DNA of 64,000 bases, taken from assembly GCA_947853665.1 (NCBI GenBank), contig CANTXF010000066.1:1-64000 (forward strand). Reading direction: 5' to 3'. Below are positions 27,786-37,143 of this stretch, piece after piece (position 1 is the first letter of the stretch; each line of letters starts with the position of its first letter). Made by a program: the position numbers and the translations under genes. This DNA comes from an uncultured Deferribacterales bacterium. Lineage in GTDB: Bacteria; Chrysiogenota; Deferribacteres; Deferribacterales; Mucispirillaceae. Below the pieces are notes generated by a model that saw only the letters and a list, made by a program, of their open reading frames with translations, searched no databases and had not been told where the DNA came from.

Positions 27786-28268
27786 ATGAAAATAAAATGC
27801 GGAACAGGTTTTGACGCCCACAGATTCGCAAAAGGCCGCAGGCTCGTGCTTGGCGGGGTGGAGATCCCTTCTGACGAGGGGCTCGACGGCCACAGCGACG
27901 CGGACGTCCTCATACACGCCGTTATAGATTCCATAGCGGGCCCGGCTCTGGGCAAGGATATAGGCGGCCTTTTCCCCGATACTGACGGGGCTTATAAGGA
28001 TATAGACTCTAAAATACTTCTGGGCAGGGTATGCGCCATGGCGCGGAGCGCGGGCTACGAAATTTCCAACGTGGACGCGGAGATAATCGCCCAGAAGCCA
28101 AGGCTGGCTCCCCACATACCGGAAATGCGCAGGGCAATGGCCCTCGTAATGGGCATACCGGAGGACGACGTGACCGTAAAAGCCACCACCACGGAAAAAA
28201 TGGGGTTTACCGGCAGGGGAGAGGGCATAGCGGTTATTTCCTCGGCTCTTCTCGTAAAGGAAAATTAA
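27786..28268 (+). CDS. ispF: 2-C-methyl-D-erythritol 2,4-cyclodiphosphate synthase
   Basis: 160 residues, full length. It cyclises CDP-methylerythritol phosphate with loss of CMP in the MEP isoprenoid pathway. Zinc-binding Asp/His in GTGFDAHRF and HSDADVLIHAV, the DIGGLFPDTD loop and VKATTTEKMGFTGRGEGIA are intact. It begins a tight run with rnj, uppP and ftsK. This links precursor supply (isoprenoid lipid) to undecaprenyl-phosphate recycling two genes downstream. Confidence 0.97.
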   Translation: MKIKCGTGFDAHRFAKGRRLVLGGVEIPSDEGLDGHSDADVLIHAVIDSIAGPALGKDIGGLFPDTDGAYKDIDSKILLGRVCAMARSAGYEISNVDAEIIAQKPRLAPHIPEMRRAMALVMGIPEDDVTVKATTTEKMGFTGRGEGIAVISSALLVKEN

Positions 28269-28274
28269 ACGCCA

Positions 28275-29918
28275 ATGAAAGTATCAATAGCCTCCCTGGG
28301 AGGCATCGGCGAAATAGGAATGAACGTCTATGTGTACGAGACGGAGACAACGGCCTTTGTCGTGGACTGCGGCGTAAAATTCGCCGGAAGCTCCGAGCCG
28401 GGAATAGACCTTATAATCCCCGATTTCTCCTATCTGGAAACTATAAAAGACAAACTGAAATGCGCGGTGATTACCCACGCCCACGAGGATCACGGCGGCG
28501 CTCTGCCTTATCTGCTTAAAGAATACCCGATGCCGGTGGCGGCGTCACGCTATACCATGAACCTGCTTGAATACAGGCTTAAAGAACACGGCCTGAACCC
28601 GGAAAAAGCCTACCTCGCTGCGGAAGAGCCCCTTACCGTTGGGGATTTTACTATCTCCTTCATCCCGCTTAGCCACTCCATACACGGCACGGGGGCTCTG
28701 CTGGCCGAAGCTGCGGACGGTTTCAGCGCGCTGCATATATCGGATTATAAAATAGATTTCTTTCCCGTAACCTCCGTGCCGTTTCCCGCGGCCCGTTTCG
28801 CGGAAATAGGCAGGCGAGGCTTAAACTGCCTGCTTGCGGACTCCACCAACTGCGCCGTTTCAGGCTTTACCCCCGGAGAAAGGACGGTGCGCAGGGAGCT
28901 TGAAAAAATTTTTAAGGAAAGCGGAGGGCGGATATTTTTCACAACCTTCGCCTCCAACGCGGAAAGGCTGCAAACCGTGTTCGACCTGGCGGAAGAATAC
29001 GGCAGAACGGTGATAATAGAAGGCTCCTCGCTGCTGCGCAGCATAACGGAGGCCCGCAGAAGCGGCCTGCTCAAGATAAAGGACGGGAGCATATCAAAGC
29101 GCGGGGCCATGCAGAAACTGCCGGACGAAAAGATATGCGTCGTCGCTACGGGCAGCCAGGGCGAAAAGGCCAGCGTAATATCTAAGATAGCAAGAAGCGA
29201 CTACGCCTGCATAAACGTAAGGGAGGGGGACGTTTTCGTTTTCTCCTCCCGGGCCATACCCGGCAACGAGCGCAATATAATAAACGTAATAAACAGGATA
29301 TCCAAGGCCGGAGGCCGGTGCGTTACCGCGTCGGACGGCGGGATACACGTATCCGGCCACGCTTCCGGAGACGACGCCGCCATGCTGATAAAGCTCACAA
29401 AGCCGGATTATCTGGTGCCCGTCCACGGGGAATACTCCCACCTGCAAAAACACCGCCTAATCGCCGTAAAAACCTGCGGAATGGAAGAAAGCAGGGTGAT
29501 ATTATCCTCCGAAGGCGAAAAGCTTATCTTTACGGACGGCGAGCTTACCGGCAGGGAAGAAATCCCCTGGGGCAAGCGCTTCGTGGATATGAAAGGCGGC
29601 TTTCTTCTGGATAAGGAGCAGTTGAAAATGCGCAAGCGCATGGCCTCGGAGGGAGCCGTTTTCGTTTTTGCCGAGCCAGATATAAAAAAGGGAAAAATGA
29701 ACGTTACTCCTTCGGCCGCTTCCGCCGGGTTCGAAATGGACGGCGCCAGGCTGGCCGAGTTTTCCGCTTTCCTGTCGGAAGAAGCGGAAAAAGCCGTGTT
29801 CGAAAGATTTTCCGCCGAGCCGTGGCGGGAGCTTCTCATAAAGCTCTCAAAAAAATATTTTAAAAAGAAAATGGGTAGACGCCCCATAATAACGGTAACC
29901 ATAAGGGAGAAGGCATGA
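28275..29918 (+). CDS. rnj: Ribonuclease J
   Basis: 547 residues. It is a beta-CASP metallo-beta-lactamase RNase with 5'-3' exo- and endonuclease activity, the main mRNA-decay enzyme in bacteria lacking RNase E. Zinc motif HAHEDH at residues 68-73, the PLSHSIHGTGALL histidines, ISDYKID, the beta-CASP motif ATGSQGE, IHVSGHA and VPVHGEYSH are all visible. The C-terminal domain is present. It lies 6 bases after ispF and overlaps uppP by 4. Confidence 0.96.
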   Translation: MKVSIASLGGIGEIGMNVYVYETETTAFVVDCGVKFAGSSEPGIDLIIPDFSYLETIKDKLKCAVITHAHEDHGGALPYLLKEYPMPVAASRYTMNLLEYRLKEHGLNPEKAYLAAEEPLTVGDFTISFIPLSHSIHGTGALLAEAADGFSALHISDYKIDFFPVTSVPFPAARFAEIGRRGLNCLLADSTNCAVSGFTPGERTVRRELEKIFKESGGRIFFTTFASNAERLQTVFDLAEEYGRTVIIEGSSLLRSITEARRSGLLKIKDGSISKRGAMQKLPDEKICVVATGSQGEKASVISKIARSDYACINVREGDVFVFSSRAIPGNERNIINVINRISKAGGRCVTASDGGIHVSGHASGDDAAMLIKLTKPDYLVPVHGEYSHLQKHRLIAVKTCGMEESRVILSSEGEKLIFTDGELTGREEIPWGKRFVDMKGGFLLDKEQLKMRKRMASEGAVFVFAEPDIKKGKMNVTPSAASAGFEMDGARLAEFSAFLSEEAEKAVFERFSAEPWRELLIKLSKKYFKKKMGRRPIITVTIREKA

Positions 29919-30706
29919 GCGTGCTGGAAGCGATTTTTTTAGGCATATTGCAGGGCGTTACGGAGTTTCTGCCGGTCAGCAGCTCGGGCCATCTGACCAT
30001 AGCCCAGTATCTTATGAAAAACTTCGAGCAGCCGGGGATGCTTTACGACGTTCTGCTCCACTGCGCCACTTTGCTGGCGGTGCTTATATTTTTCCGCAAA
30101 CGGGTAGGGCTGCTTATCAAGGCATTTTTTGGAATATTCATCAAGCGATACAGCGTGTATTACTTTGAGAACAGGCGCTTTCTGTGGGGCATAGTGATAG
30201 CTTCCGCGCCTACCGCAATTATCGGTCTGTGCCTGGAAAAGTACGTTATGGAGTATTTTCAGACGCCGGCACCGGTGGGCTACGCCCTTATTCTTACCAG
30301 CTTTATCCTCATAACCTCGGACAGATTCCGCGGAAACGGCAGGATAACTCCCGGAAAAAGCCTTATAGTAGGCATAGTTCAGGGTATAGCCGTAATACCC
30401 GGCATATCCCGCTCCGGCTCCACCATAGCCGCAGGCCTGATGCTGGGCATAAAAAGGGACGAAATGGCGGAATTTTCTTTCCTTATGTCCGTCCCCGCCA
30501 TATTGGGCGCCGCTCTGCTCCAGCTGCGCCACGCGGAATCGGTGCCGGTTTCAGACATAGCGGCTTACGGCGCAGGCATGGCCGCCGCCTTTATAAGCGG
30601 TATGGCCGCCATAGGCTTTATGATGTATTTCGTGCGCAGCGCGCAGCTTAAATATTTTGCCATATACTGCCTGGCCGCTGGCATAATATCGGTGGTATTT
30701 CTATGA
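29915..30706 (+). CDS. uppP: Undecaprenyl-diphosphatase (BacA/UppP)
   Basis: 263 residues, polytopic. It removes a phosphate from undecaprenyl pyrophosphate to recycle the lipid carrier for peptidoglycan and glycans. Both catalytic signatures are intact: GILQGVTEFLPVSSSGHL and the later GISRSGSTIAAGL. ATGA overlaps at both ends couple it to rnj and ftsK. Confidence 0.97.
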   Translation: MSVLEAIFLGILQGVTEFLPVSSSGHLTIAQYLMKNFEQPGMLYDVLLHCATLLAVLIFFRKRVGLLIKAFFGIFIKRYSVYYFENRRFLWGIVIASAPTAIIGLCLEKYVMEYFQTPAPVGYALILTSFILITSDRFRGNGRITPGKSLIVGIVQGIAVIPGISRSGSTIAAGLMLGIKRDEMAEFSFLMSVPAILGAALLQLRHAESVPVSDIAAYGAGMAAAFISGMAAIGFMMYFVRSAQLKYFAIYCLAAGIISVVFL

Positions 30707-33057
30707 GAAAAAAAGCCGAAAGCAGGCTTTCTTCCGACATTTTACAGCTTTTCTTCGCCCTTGTGGCCATCTTTTTCTTTTTGTCTCTTATGTCTTTCTC
30801 CCCGGACGACCCGTCCACGTTCACCATAGTGGATTCGGACGAACCGGCGGTTTTTAAAAACCTTTTCGGCAACGTGGGAGCATGGACCTCCGCCTGGCTC
30901 GGAGCTATCTTCGGCTGGCCGGCCCTTTTGATACCGTTTCTTTTCGCCTACGTTTCAGTGCTGCTTTACAGATACAAAAAGGGGCTGACGTTTTTTTCCG
31001 CCCCGATAGCCGGATTTTTTTACGGGCTATGCATAATAATATCCCTGTCGGTGCTAAGCGGCCTTATAGGAGGGAAAGACCTTTTCTTCCCGAAAACCCT
31101 TACGGAGCTTTCGGGAGGCTCTCTGGGCGCGCTTTCTGCCACCTTCGTCGTTTCCGTTATAGGCAGGGTGGGCGGCATAGTGGTATTCCTGTTCCTTATA
31201 ACGGCCTTTTCCATGCTGCTTTTTTCAGTGTCGTTTTCCGATATGGGCCGTATGTTCCGCCTGATATGGAGTAAGCTCTCCCCGCTTCTGGCCTCGGTAT
31301 TTAAAAAGCGCGGAAAGGCGGAAAAACCTAAAACGGCTAAGACCCGCAGGCAGGAGGAAAGCCCCCTTTACGGGCCGGAGCCGGAAGAACCCGCAAAAGA
31401 ACGGGAGGAAACGCGCCGCCCGGCGGAGGAACCGGAAGAAAAAACCGCCGCCTCCATACTGGAAGAGGCGGAGCTTGAAGCAATAAAGGATATTTCCTAC
31501 GGCCCGGAAAACGGCGAGGAAGAAATAGAAGAAGAACCCGTCTATGAACCGGTGTTCAGGGAAATGCACACGGAGGAGGAAGCGGGAGCCGGGCCGGAAC
31601 CGGAGACGGAAAACGCGCCGGAAATAGAATTTAAAGAGCGCATAGAAACGGAAAAAACACGCTTCGACGACTATACCGTGCCCCTTAAGCTTTTGGCGGA
31701 GCCGGACAGGTCCACCCCTCAGGACAGCCGCCAGGACCTTCAGGCAAAAGGCGATATGCTGGTGCAGAAACTAAAGGATTTCGGCGTGTCCGGGGTCGTG
31801 CGGGCAATACAGCCAGGCCCCGTCGTTACCATGTTCGAATACGAGCCCGCCCCGGGAACGAGGGTAAGCAAAATATCCTCTCTGGACAGCGACCTGGCCC
31901 TTAACATGAGCGCGACTTCCGTCCGCATAATAGCGCCCATACCCGGCACGAACGCGGTAGGCATAGAGATGCCCAACAGGCACAGGGCCACGGTTTACAT
32001 AAAAGAGCTTTTCCAGTCCCCGGAGTTCGTGAAAAACACGAAACCTCTGGCCGTGGCTCTCGGTAAAGACTCCATAGGCAGGCCCTATATGGCGGACGTG
32101 GCCAAAATGCCTCACCTGTTGGTAGCGGGCACCACGGGAAGCGGCAAATCCGTGGCGCTTAACGTGATGATATGCTCGATACTTTATAAATCCTCTCCCG
32201 ATACTGTAAAATTTATAATGATAGACCCTAAAGCCGTGGAGCTCAGCATATACGACGGTATCCCCCACATGCTGGCTCCCGTGGTAACGGACCCTAAGCT
32301 CGCCTCAAGCGTCCTTAAAAACGTGGCGGCGGAAATGGACAGGCGCTACAACCTTTTTAAGGACGCGGAAGTACGCGGGATAGATTCCTACAATGAAACG
32401 GTAAAGGCAGACGGCAGCGCGGAGCCGATGCCTTACGTTGTCGTCATAGTGGACGAATTCGCCGACCTGATGATGGTGGCGGGCAAGGAAGTTGAAACCT
32501 CGATCATACGCATAGCCCAGAAAGCAAGGGCCGCGGGCATCCACCTGATAATAGCCACCCAGCGGCCGGACGCTAACGTAATAACGGGCCTTATACGCAG
32601 CAATATGCCTGCGCGCCTGGGCTTAAGGGTGTCCCAAAAGCTCAATTCCCGCATCATTCTGGACCAGAACGGGGCGGAAACCCTGCTGGGCCGCGGAGAC
32701 AGCCTTTTTCTGCCGCCCGGCTCCAGCGACCTTGTGCGGGTCCACGGAGCTTTCGTAAGCGACGAAGAGGTAAGGGATATAGTGCGCTACCTGAAGACCC
32801 TGGGAGAGCCGGAATACGATATGTCAATGGTTAAGGAAGAAGCCGAGTCCGGCTCCTTCGACGATGAGGACGAGGACCCGGAATACGAAAAAGCCCTTGA
32901 AGTGGCTTACGAAAAGGGAAGCGTATCCATATCGATGATACAGCGCCAGCTGCGCATAGGCTACAACAAAGCCGCAAGAATTGTGGAAACTATGGAAAGG
33001 CGGGGCGTAGTCGGCCCCAGCGACGGCACGGCCAAGCCCAGGCCGGTAATACGTTAG
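30703..33057 (+). CDS. ftsK: DNA translocase FtsK
   Basis: 784 residues. The N-terminal 180 residues hold four membrane helices. A charged Pro/Glu-rich linker (about 200-310) follows, then the RecA-like motor with Walker A GTTGSGKS (about 477-484) and Walker B VVIVDEFADLM, and a C-terminal winged-helix gamma domain (MIQRQLRIGYNKAARIVE.ME) that reads KOPS/SRS DNA polarity. It pumps chromosome termini through the septum and activates XerCD dimer resolution. Last gene of the ispF operon. Confidence 0.97.
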   Translation: MRKKAESRLSSDILQLFFALVAIFFFLSLMSFSPDDPSTFTIVDSDEPAVFKNLFGNVGAWTSAWLGAIFGWPALLIPFLFAYVSVLLYRYKKGLTFFSAPIAGFFYGLCIIISLSVLSGLIGGKDLFFPKTLTELSGGSLGALSATFVVSVIGRVGGIVVFLFLITAFSMLLFSVSFSDMGRMFRLIWSKLSPLLASVFKKRGKAEKPKTAKTRRQEESPLYGPEPEEPAKEREETRRPAEEPEEKTAASILEEAELEAIKDISYGPENGEEEIEEEPVYEPVFREMHTEEEAGAGPEPETENAPEIEFKERIETEKTRFDDYTVPLKLLAEPDRSTPQDSRQDLQAKGDMLVQKLKDFGVSGVVRAIQPGPVVTMFEYEPAPGTRVSKISSLDSDLALNMSATSVRIIAPIPGTNAVGIEMPNRHRATVYIKELFQSPEFVKNTKPLAVALGKDSIGRPYMADVAKMPHLLVAGTTGSGKSVALNVMICSILYKSSPDTVKFIMIDPKAVELSIYDGIPHMLAPVVTDPKLASSVLKNVAAEMDRRYNLFKDAEVRGIDSYNETVKADGSAEPMPYVVVIVDEFADLMMVAGKEVETSIIRIAQKARAAGIHLIIATQRPDANVITGLIRSNMPARLGLRVSQKLNSRIILDQNGAETLLGRGDSLFLPPGSSDLVRVHGAFVSDEEVRDIVRYLKTLGEPEYDMSMVKEEAESGSFDDEDEDPEYEKALEVAYEKGSVSISMIQRQLRIGYNKAARIVETMERRGVVGPSDGTAKPRPVIR

Positions 33058-33067
33058 GAAAGGGCTT

Positions 33068-33568
33068 TTAAAGCCCGGTTTCTCCACGCATTATTTTTTC
33101 GAGAAAGTCGGAGAAAGAGGCCGCCACCTTTTCGGTGTCTTCAAACTGAGGCTGTCTGCCGCGAACTACCGTCCCTCCGGAATCCAGGTCGAGGGCGTAA
33201 TATTTATAGCCTTTTCCATCCCTGGCAAGGGCCACGGGCAACCGCCTGTCCCACCATCTGCGGATATCGTCTACAAGGGCGCCGTCTCCCTGAGCCGCGT
33301 CCAGGCTTATAAGCTCCGGCTCGTTCCACCGGCAGGCGTAGGCGGGAGTGTCGGAGCTGAAATCGTCCTCGCACAGAAACCAGGCGTTACGCCCCTTATC
33401 GGAAAGGGATTTCACCGATTTGAGAAAAATACCGTAATCCCCCGGAATCTCCCCGTAACGCTGAATAAGCTCGCCGGGCAGGTTTACCCTGTCGGAATTT
33501 TCTTTCTTTTTCTCCAGCTTCCACTGGTTTTCCCCGGCCCAGTCGAGAAACCGCTCCAATATATTCAT
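33068..33568 (-). CDS. SMI1/KNR4 (SUKH) family protein
   Basis: 166 residues. The family outline is LPGELIQRYGEIPGDYGIFLKSV near the start, central Trp/Asp-rich strands and a closing KYYALDLDSGGTVVRG...KVAASFSDFLEKI. SUKH proteins are commonly immunity proteins of contact toxins, but many diderm genomes keep solitary copies. No toxin gene is nearby. It is 8 bases from rlpA and convergent with ftsK; a GGGCTTTTAAAGCCC palindrome at 33063-33077 may end both. Confidence 0.75.
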   Translation of the reverse strand: MNILERFLDWAGENQWKLEKKKENSDRVNLPGELIQRYGEIPGDYGIFLKSVKSLSDKGRNAWFLCEDDFSSDTPAYACRWNEPELISLDAAQGDGALVDDIRRWWDRRLPVALARDGKGYKYYALDLDSGGTVVRGRQPQFEDTEKVAASFSDFLEKIMRGETGL

Positions 33569-33576
33569 TTAAAAAC

Positions 33577-34500
33577 CTACCTTGCTATAACGAAAGCTCC
33601 GGGAAACTCGGCTTCATAGCCGGAAGCCCCTTCCTCCGCCGCCGTTTTCGACGCGTAGCCGGTTATCCACACCCTGTTCCACAGAGAGCCGTTCACGTAT
33701 CCTTTATTTATTATCGCTTTCCCGCCGAATCTGGCGGCAAGCCTCGAAGCGTTGGCAGGGTCGGAAAACGCCGCTATCTGCACGGCGAAGGAACCTTTAT
33801 CAAGATCTACCTCCCTGCCCGCGCTGACGTAGCAGTCCGCGTCCTCGGAAAGGACGGACACCCTCACTCTGGCGGTGCCCTTATCTATCATACCGAGCCT
33901 TCTGGCTCCTTCTTCAGTCAAATCTATTATGCGCCCCTTGGAAAAAGGCCCCCTGTCGTTTACCCGGACGATTATTTCCCTGCCGTTTTCAAGGTTCTGC
34001 ACGCGGACGAGGGTAGGCAGGGGCAGCGTTTTATGGGCGGCCGTCATCGATTTCTGGTCGTACCGCTCGCCGTTGGCAGTCAGTTTGCCGTGAAAGCCGG
34101 GGCCGTACCAGGAAGCCACGCCTTCTTCCGAATAGCCGTCCGCCGTATCTAAGGGATAATACTTAACGCCGCCCACATAATAGGGCTTGCCTATTTTTCT
34201 GGGGCCAGGCGCGGCCTTGGCCCGGCACACGGTTTTTGCGGGAGGGTTCTCCGCCTGCAAAGCCTCATCCGGAGCGGCGGGCGTTTTCTCCGCCGGAGCC
34301 TCAAAAATATCCGGCGCGGGCGCTTCATCTTCAGACGGTGAAACCACTTCAGACGGTGAAACCACGCCGACGGAAGCGTCGCTTTCAAGAGGAGGGAAAT
34401 AGTCCTCGTAACTTTTCACGCTTTCGGATTTCGAGCCGCAGGCCCACAGGAACGCGCACAAAAAAAGCGGAACGAATAAACGGCGGGCGGTCGTTATCAT
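33577..34500 (-). CDS. rlpA: RlpA-like septal lytic transglycosylase with SPOR domain
   Basis: 307 residues. It is a lipoprotein: hydrophobic start, then lipobox LWAC with Cys about residue 21. A Pro/Glu/Ala linker contains a tandem VVSPSE pair (18-bp direct repeat). The double-psi beta-barrel follows (EEGVASWYGPGFHGKLTANGE ... VRVNDRGPF ... IIDLTEEGARRLGM), and a C-terminal SPOR domain (FAVQIAAFSDPANASRLAARFGG) binds denuded septal peptidoglycan. It overlaps the upstream phosphodiesterase gene by 4 bases. Confidence 0.93.
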   Translation of the reverse strand: MITTARRLFVPLFLCAFLWACGSKSESVKSYEDYFPPLESDASVGVVSPSEVVSPSEDEAPAPDIFEAPAEKTPAAPDEALQAENPPAKTVCRAKAAPGPRKIGKPYYVGGVKYYPLDTADGYSEEGVASWYGPGFHGKLTANGERYDQKSMTAAHKTLPLPTLVRVQNLENGREIIVRVNDRGPFSKGRIIDLTEEGARRLGMIDKGTARVRVSVLSEDADCYVSAGREVDLDKGSFAVQIAAFSDPANASRLAARFGGKAIINKGYVNGSLWNRVWITGYASKTAAEEGASGYEAEFPGAFVIAR

Positions 34501-35006
34501 AAAGCGTCCTCCTCTTTTATATCTTCCACGCTTACTATGCGGGCGGTAAAGGAGGAGCCTTCCACCGTAAGCTCTGCGAAGGTGCCGTATTTAAGGCTCC
34601 TGTTAAGGGACGTGCTGCCCGGATTTATGAAGCGCACGCCCTCTATATCCTCGTTTATCGGCACATGGGTATGGCCGAAGATTATCATTTTAACGTCGTC
34701 GTCGCTGAAAAGGTAGCTGAGCCTGTCGATAACGTTGGCGTAGTTCCCCGTGCCGTGGGACACTCCCACACGGAGGCCTTCAATGTTAAAGACTATTTTC
34801 GGCGGCAGGTCGCTTCCCCAGTCGCAGTTGCCTCGGACGGCGTAAAGAGACCGGGAGATTTTTTTAAGCTCCGACATAAAATCGTCCGTATCGGCGTCCC
34901 CGGCATGGATTACCACATCGGCGGCCTTTATCCTTGAAATAAGGGCGGGCCCCAGTTTTTCTATTGTGCCCGCGTGGGTATCGGATATAATAATAGCCTT
35001 TAACAT
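34497..35006 (-). CDS. YfcE/MJ0936-type metallophosphodiesterase
   Basis: 169 residues. It is a calcineurin-like phosphoesterase of the small MJ0936/YfcE type. Metal ligands occur in IISDTHAG, VIHAGDAD, VRGNCDW, VSHGTGN and FGHTHVP, all in the expected order. Relatives hydrolyse phosphodiesters in vitro with Mn2+; physiological substrates are unknown. It is the first gene of a short minus-strand run with rlpA. Confidence 0.92.
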   Translation of the reverse strand: MLKAIIISDTHAGTIEKLGPALISRIKAADVVIHAGDADTDDFMSELKKISRSLYAVRGNCDWGSDLPPKIVFNIEGLRVGVSHGTGNYANVIDRLSYLFSDDDVKMIIFGHTHVPINEDIEGVRFINPGSTSLNRSLKYGTFAELTVEGSSFTARIVSVEDIKEEDAL

Positions 35007-35034
35007 CCTGTTATTCTATGTTTACGGAGAATAG

Positions 35035-36174
35035 ATGTCAACAATTACAAACGGAACCTATATAAATATGTTCGAGGATATGCCCTTCGCCGTTGAAATC
35101 AGGGAAACGGCCGCGGACATGGGGGCGGAGGTCTATCTTGTGGGAGGCTGCGTAAGGGACCTTATCATGGGAAGGCCCGCGGGAGACGTGGACGCGGTGC
35201 CTTTCGGGGTGGATTACGAAAAATTCGCAAGAGCCCTGGCCCGCAGAACAGGGGCCTTCGCCGTACCTTTTAAGGATAACGTAAGGCTCGCAAAAGGGCA
35301 AGACGTGTGCGACGTGTCCAAACCCAGAGGACGCGGCATAGAAGAAGACCTTATGAAGCGGGATTTTACCATAAACAACCTGGCCTGCGGTACGGACGGC
35401 AAAATACTGGGAGACCCGGCGGATATAAAAGACGGCGTAATAAGGGCCGTTTACCCGGAAGCCTTCGACGACGACCCGCTCAGGATCTTAAGAGGCTTCC
35501 GCTTCGCTGCGGGCCTCGGTTTTTCCATGGAAGAAAGCACCTTTCGCCTGGCGGAAGCAAAAAGCGCCCTGCTTTCATCCACAGCAAGCGAGAGGATAAC
35601 GGAGGAGCTTGCCAAAACCCTTGCCGGTCCCTATGCCCCCAAGGCCCTGGAGCTGCTTGAAAAAAGCAGGGCGCTGAAAGCCGTGTTTCCCGGTGCGGAG
35701 CTTGATTTCGCGTCCCCCGCGCGCCTTGAAAGGCACAGCTTTCCCCTGGCGGCGGCCCTCCTTGCCGGAAACGACGCGGCAAAAAGGCTTGCCCTTTCTT
35801 CGAGAGACGAAAAAACCGCCCTTTACGCCCTTAAATATTTTAATGAGGCCTCCGAGCCGGAAAAAAAGAGCCTGCGGGAAAAACGGGCCTTTTTATGGAA
35901 ACATCTGGAAAGGGCGGAGGGCCTTCTGGATTTCGCGGCGGCGAAAAGGCCAGATAAAAAGGAGGCTCTTAAAGAATGGGCAAAGCTGCTGCCAGGCATT
36001 AACGCGGAAAAAGCGGGGACAATCAACGGGGAGGTATTAAAAAAAATGGGATTCCCTCCCGGCCCCATCTTCGGCAGGATAATCGAGGACACGGCGGAAA
36101 AGCTGGCCCTTGACGAAATCGAGGAGAGCGGGATAAAAAATTACATAGAAAAAAATTACGGAGCCGCGCGATGA
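35035..36174 (+). CDS. CCA tRNA nucleotidyltransferase / poly(A) polymerase family protein
   Basis: 379 residues; GGAG lies 6 bases before the ATG. The class II nucleotidyltransferase head shows VYLVGGCVRDLIMGRPAGDVD (catalytic Asp pair). RRDF-like EEDLMKRDFTINNLA and the DDPLRILRGFRFAA neck follow. The length suits a bacterial CCA-adding enzyme or its A-adding or poly(A) relatives; the C-terminal half has no clear HD phosphohydrolase motif. It is the first gene of a compact operon with FAH, the YkgJ-like gene and coaE. Confidence 0.88.
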   Translation: MSTITNGTYINMFEDMPFAVEIRETAADMGAEVYLVGGCVRDLIMGRPAGDVDAVPFGVDYEKFARALARRTGAFAVPFKDNVRLAKGQDVCDVSKPRGRGIEEDLMKRDFTINNLACGTDGKILGDPADIKDGVIRAVYPEAFDDDPLRILRGFRFAAGLGFSMEESTFRLAEAKSALLSSTASERITEELAKTLAGPYAPKALELLEKSRALKAVFPGAELDFASPARLERHSFPLAAALLAGNDAAKRLALSSRDEKTALYALKYFNEASEPEKKSLREKRAFLWKHLERAEGLLDFAAAKRPDKKEALKEWAKLLPGINAEKAGTINGEVLKKMGFPPGPIFGRIIEDTAEKLALDEIEESGIKNYIEKNYGAAR

Positions 36175-36914
36175 AGCTGCTGCGCTATAAAACAGGAAAG
36201 CCCGAATACAGGGGCGTGCTGGACGGAGACAGAGTAAAAAGGATAAACGGCTCCATGTTTCTCGAATACGGAATAACGGAGGACTCTGCTCCCCTTTCCG
36301 GCATAACCTTTCTGCCTCCCGTGCTGCCGGGCAAGATAATAGGGCTGCGGGGCAATTACGGTTCGTCCGGCGAAGGGCCTTTCTTTTTTATGAAGCCCCG
36401 CTCCGGAGCTGCCGCCCACAAGGAAAAAATAATCTGCCCGGAAGGGCCCTTCACAATAATGGCCGAAGGCGAGCTTGCCATCGTGATAGGCAAAAAATGC
36501 CGCGGCGTGGACGAAGACAAGGCTTTGGCCCACATACTGGGCTATACGATAGCAAACGATGTTACAGCCCTTTCTCCCGCCTTTAAGGAGTCCTTTACGG
36601 AAGGCAAATGGTTCGACACCTTCACTCCGCTGGGCCCTGTAATAGACACAAAAACCGGTTTCGACGGCCTGGAAATAACAACGCGGGTAAACGGCAGGAC
36701 GGTTCAGAGCGGCAGCACCTCCGCCATGACGTTCAAGCCGCCTTTCATCGTGGCGCGCCTGTCCTCCGTAATGACTCTCGAGCCAGGCGACGTAATACTT
36801 ACGGGCACTCCGTCGCAGGCCGTCAGAATAGAGCCGGGCGACAGCGTGGAAATAAGCATAGAAGGCATAGGCACCCTTATAAACGAAGCGGAGGCGCAGC
36901 TTGGAGGACGGTAA
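36171..36914 (+). CDS. Fumarylacetoacetate hydrolase family protein
   Basis: 247 residues. This is the FAH fold; metal-binding acids appear in the EGELAIVIGKKC and YTIANDVTA segments, and the GTPSQAV loop near the end is typical. Relatives include 2-hydroxyhepta-2,4-diene-1,7-dioate isomerase, acylpyruvase and oxaloacetate decarboxylase. The housekeeping location without aromatic-degradation genes favours the acylpyruvase/oxaloacetate type, which is inference. It overlaps the CCA gene by 4 bases and the next gene by 14. Confidence 0.9.
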   Translation: MKLLRYKTGKPEYRGVLDGDRVKRINGSMFLEYGITEDSAPLSGITFLPPVLPGKIIGLRGNYGSSGEGPFFFMKPRSGAAAHKEKIICPEGPFTIMAEGELAIVIGKKCRGVDEDKALAHILGYTIANDVTALSPAFKESFTEGKWFDTFTPLGPVIDTKTGFDGLEITTRVNGRTVQSGSTSAMTFKPPFIVARLSSVMTLEPGDVILTGTPSQAVRIEPGDSVEISIEGIGTLINEAEAQLGGR

Positions 36915-37143
36915 AACGGAATGTCTTATGTGCGGAATATGCTGCACGGCTTACAGCATATCCTCCCTTAATAAGCCGGCGGGCATCCGGTGCTCCCGCC
37001 AGCTTCCCGACGGCCGCTGCGGGGATTATGAAAACCGCCCCCAGGTATGCCGCGATTTTAAGGCGGACGCTTTCTGCGTGCTCATATCCACCCTTACGGA
37101 AAAGGAAAAGCTGCGGGTAATAAAGAAGGTATACGGTGAATAG
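36901..37143 (+). CDS. YkgJ-type cysteine-cluster protein
   Basis: 80 residues starting at TTG 36901, supported by GGAGG 6 bases upstream. Cysteines form CLMCGICC, then CSRQ, CGDYENRPQVCRDF and a final Cys, the pattern of the zinc/iron-chelating YkgJ family, whose role is unknown. It is embedded in the operon between FAH and coaE, overlapping both. Confidence 0.85.
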   Translation: MEDGKTECLMCGICCTAYSISSLNKPAGIRCSRQLPDGRCGDYENRPQVCRDFKADAFCVLISTLTEKEKLRVIKKVYGE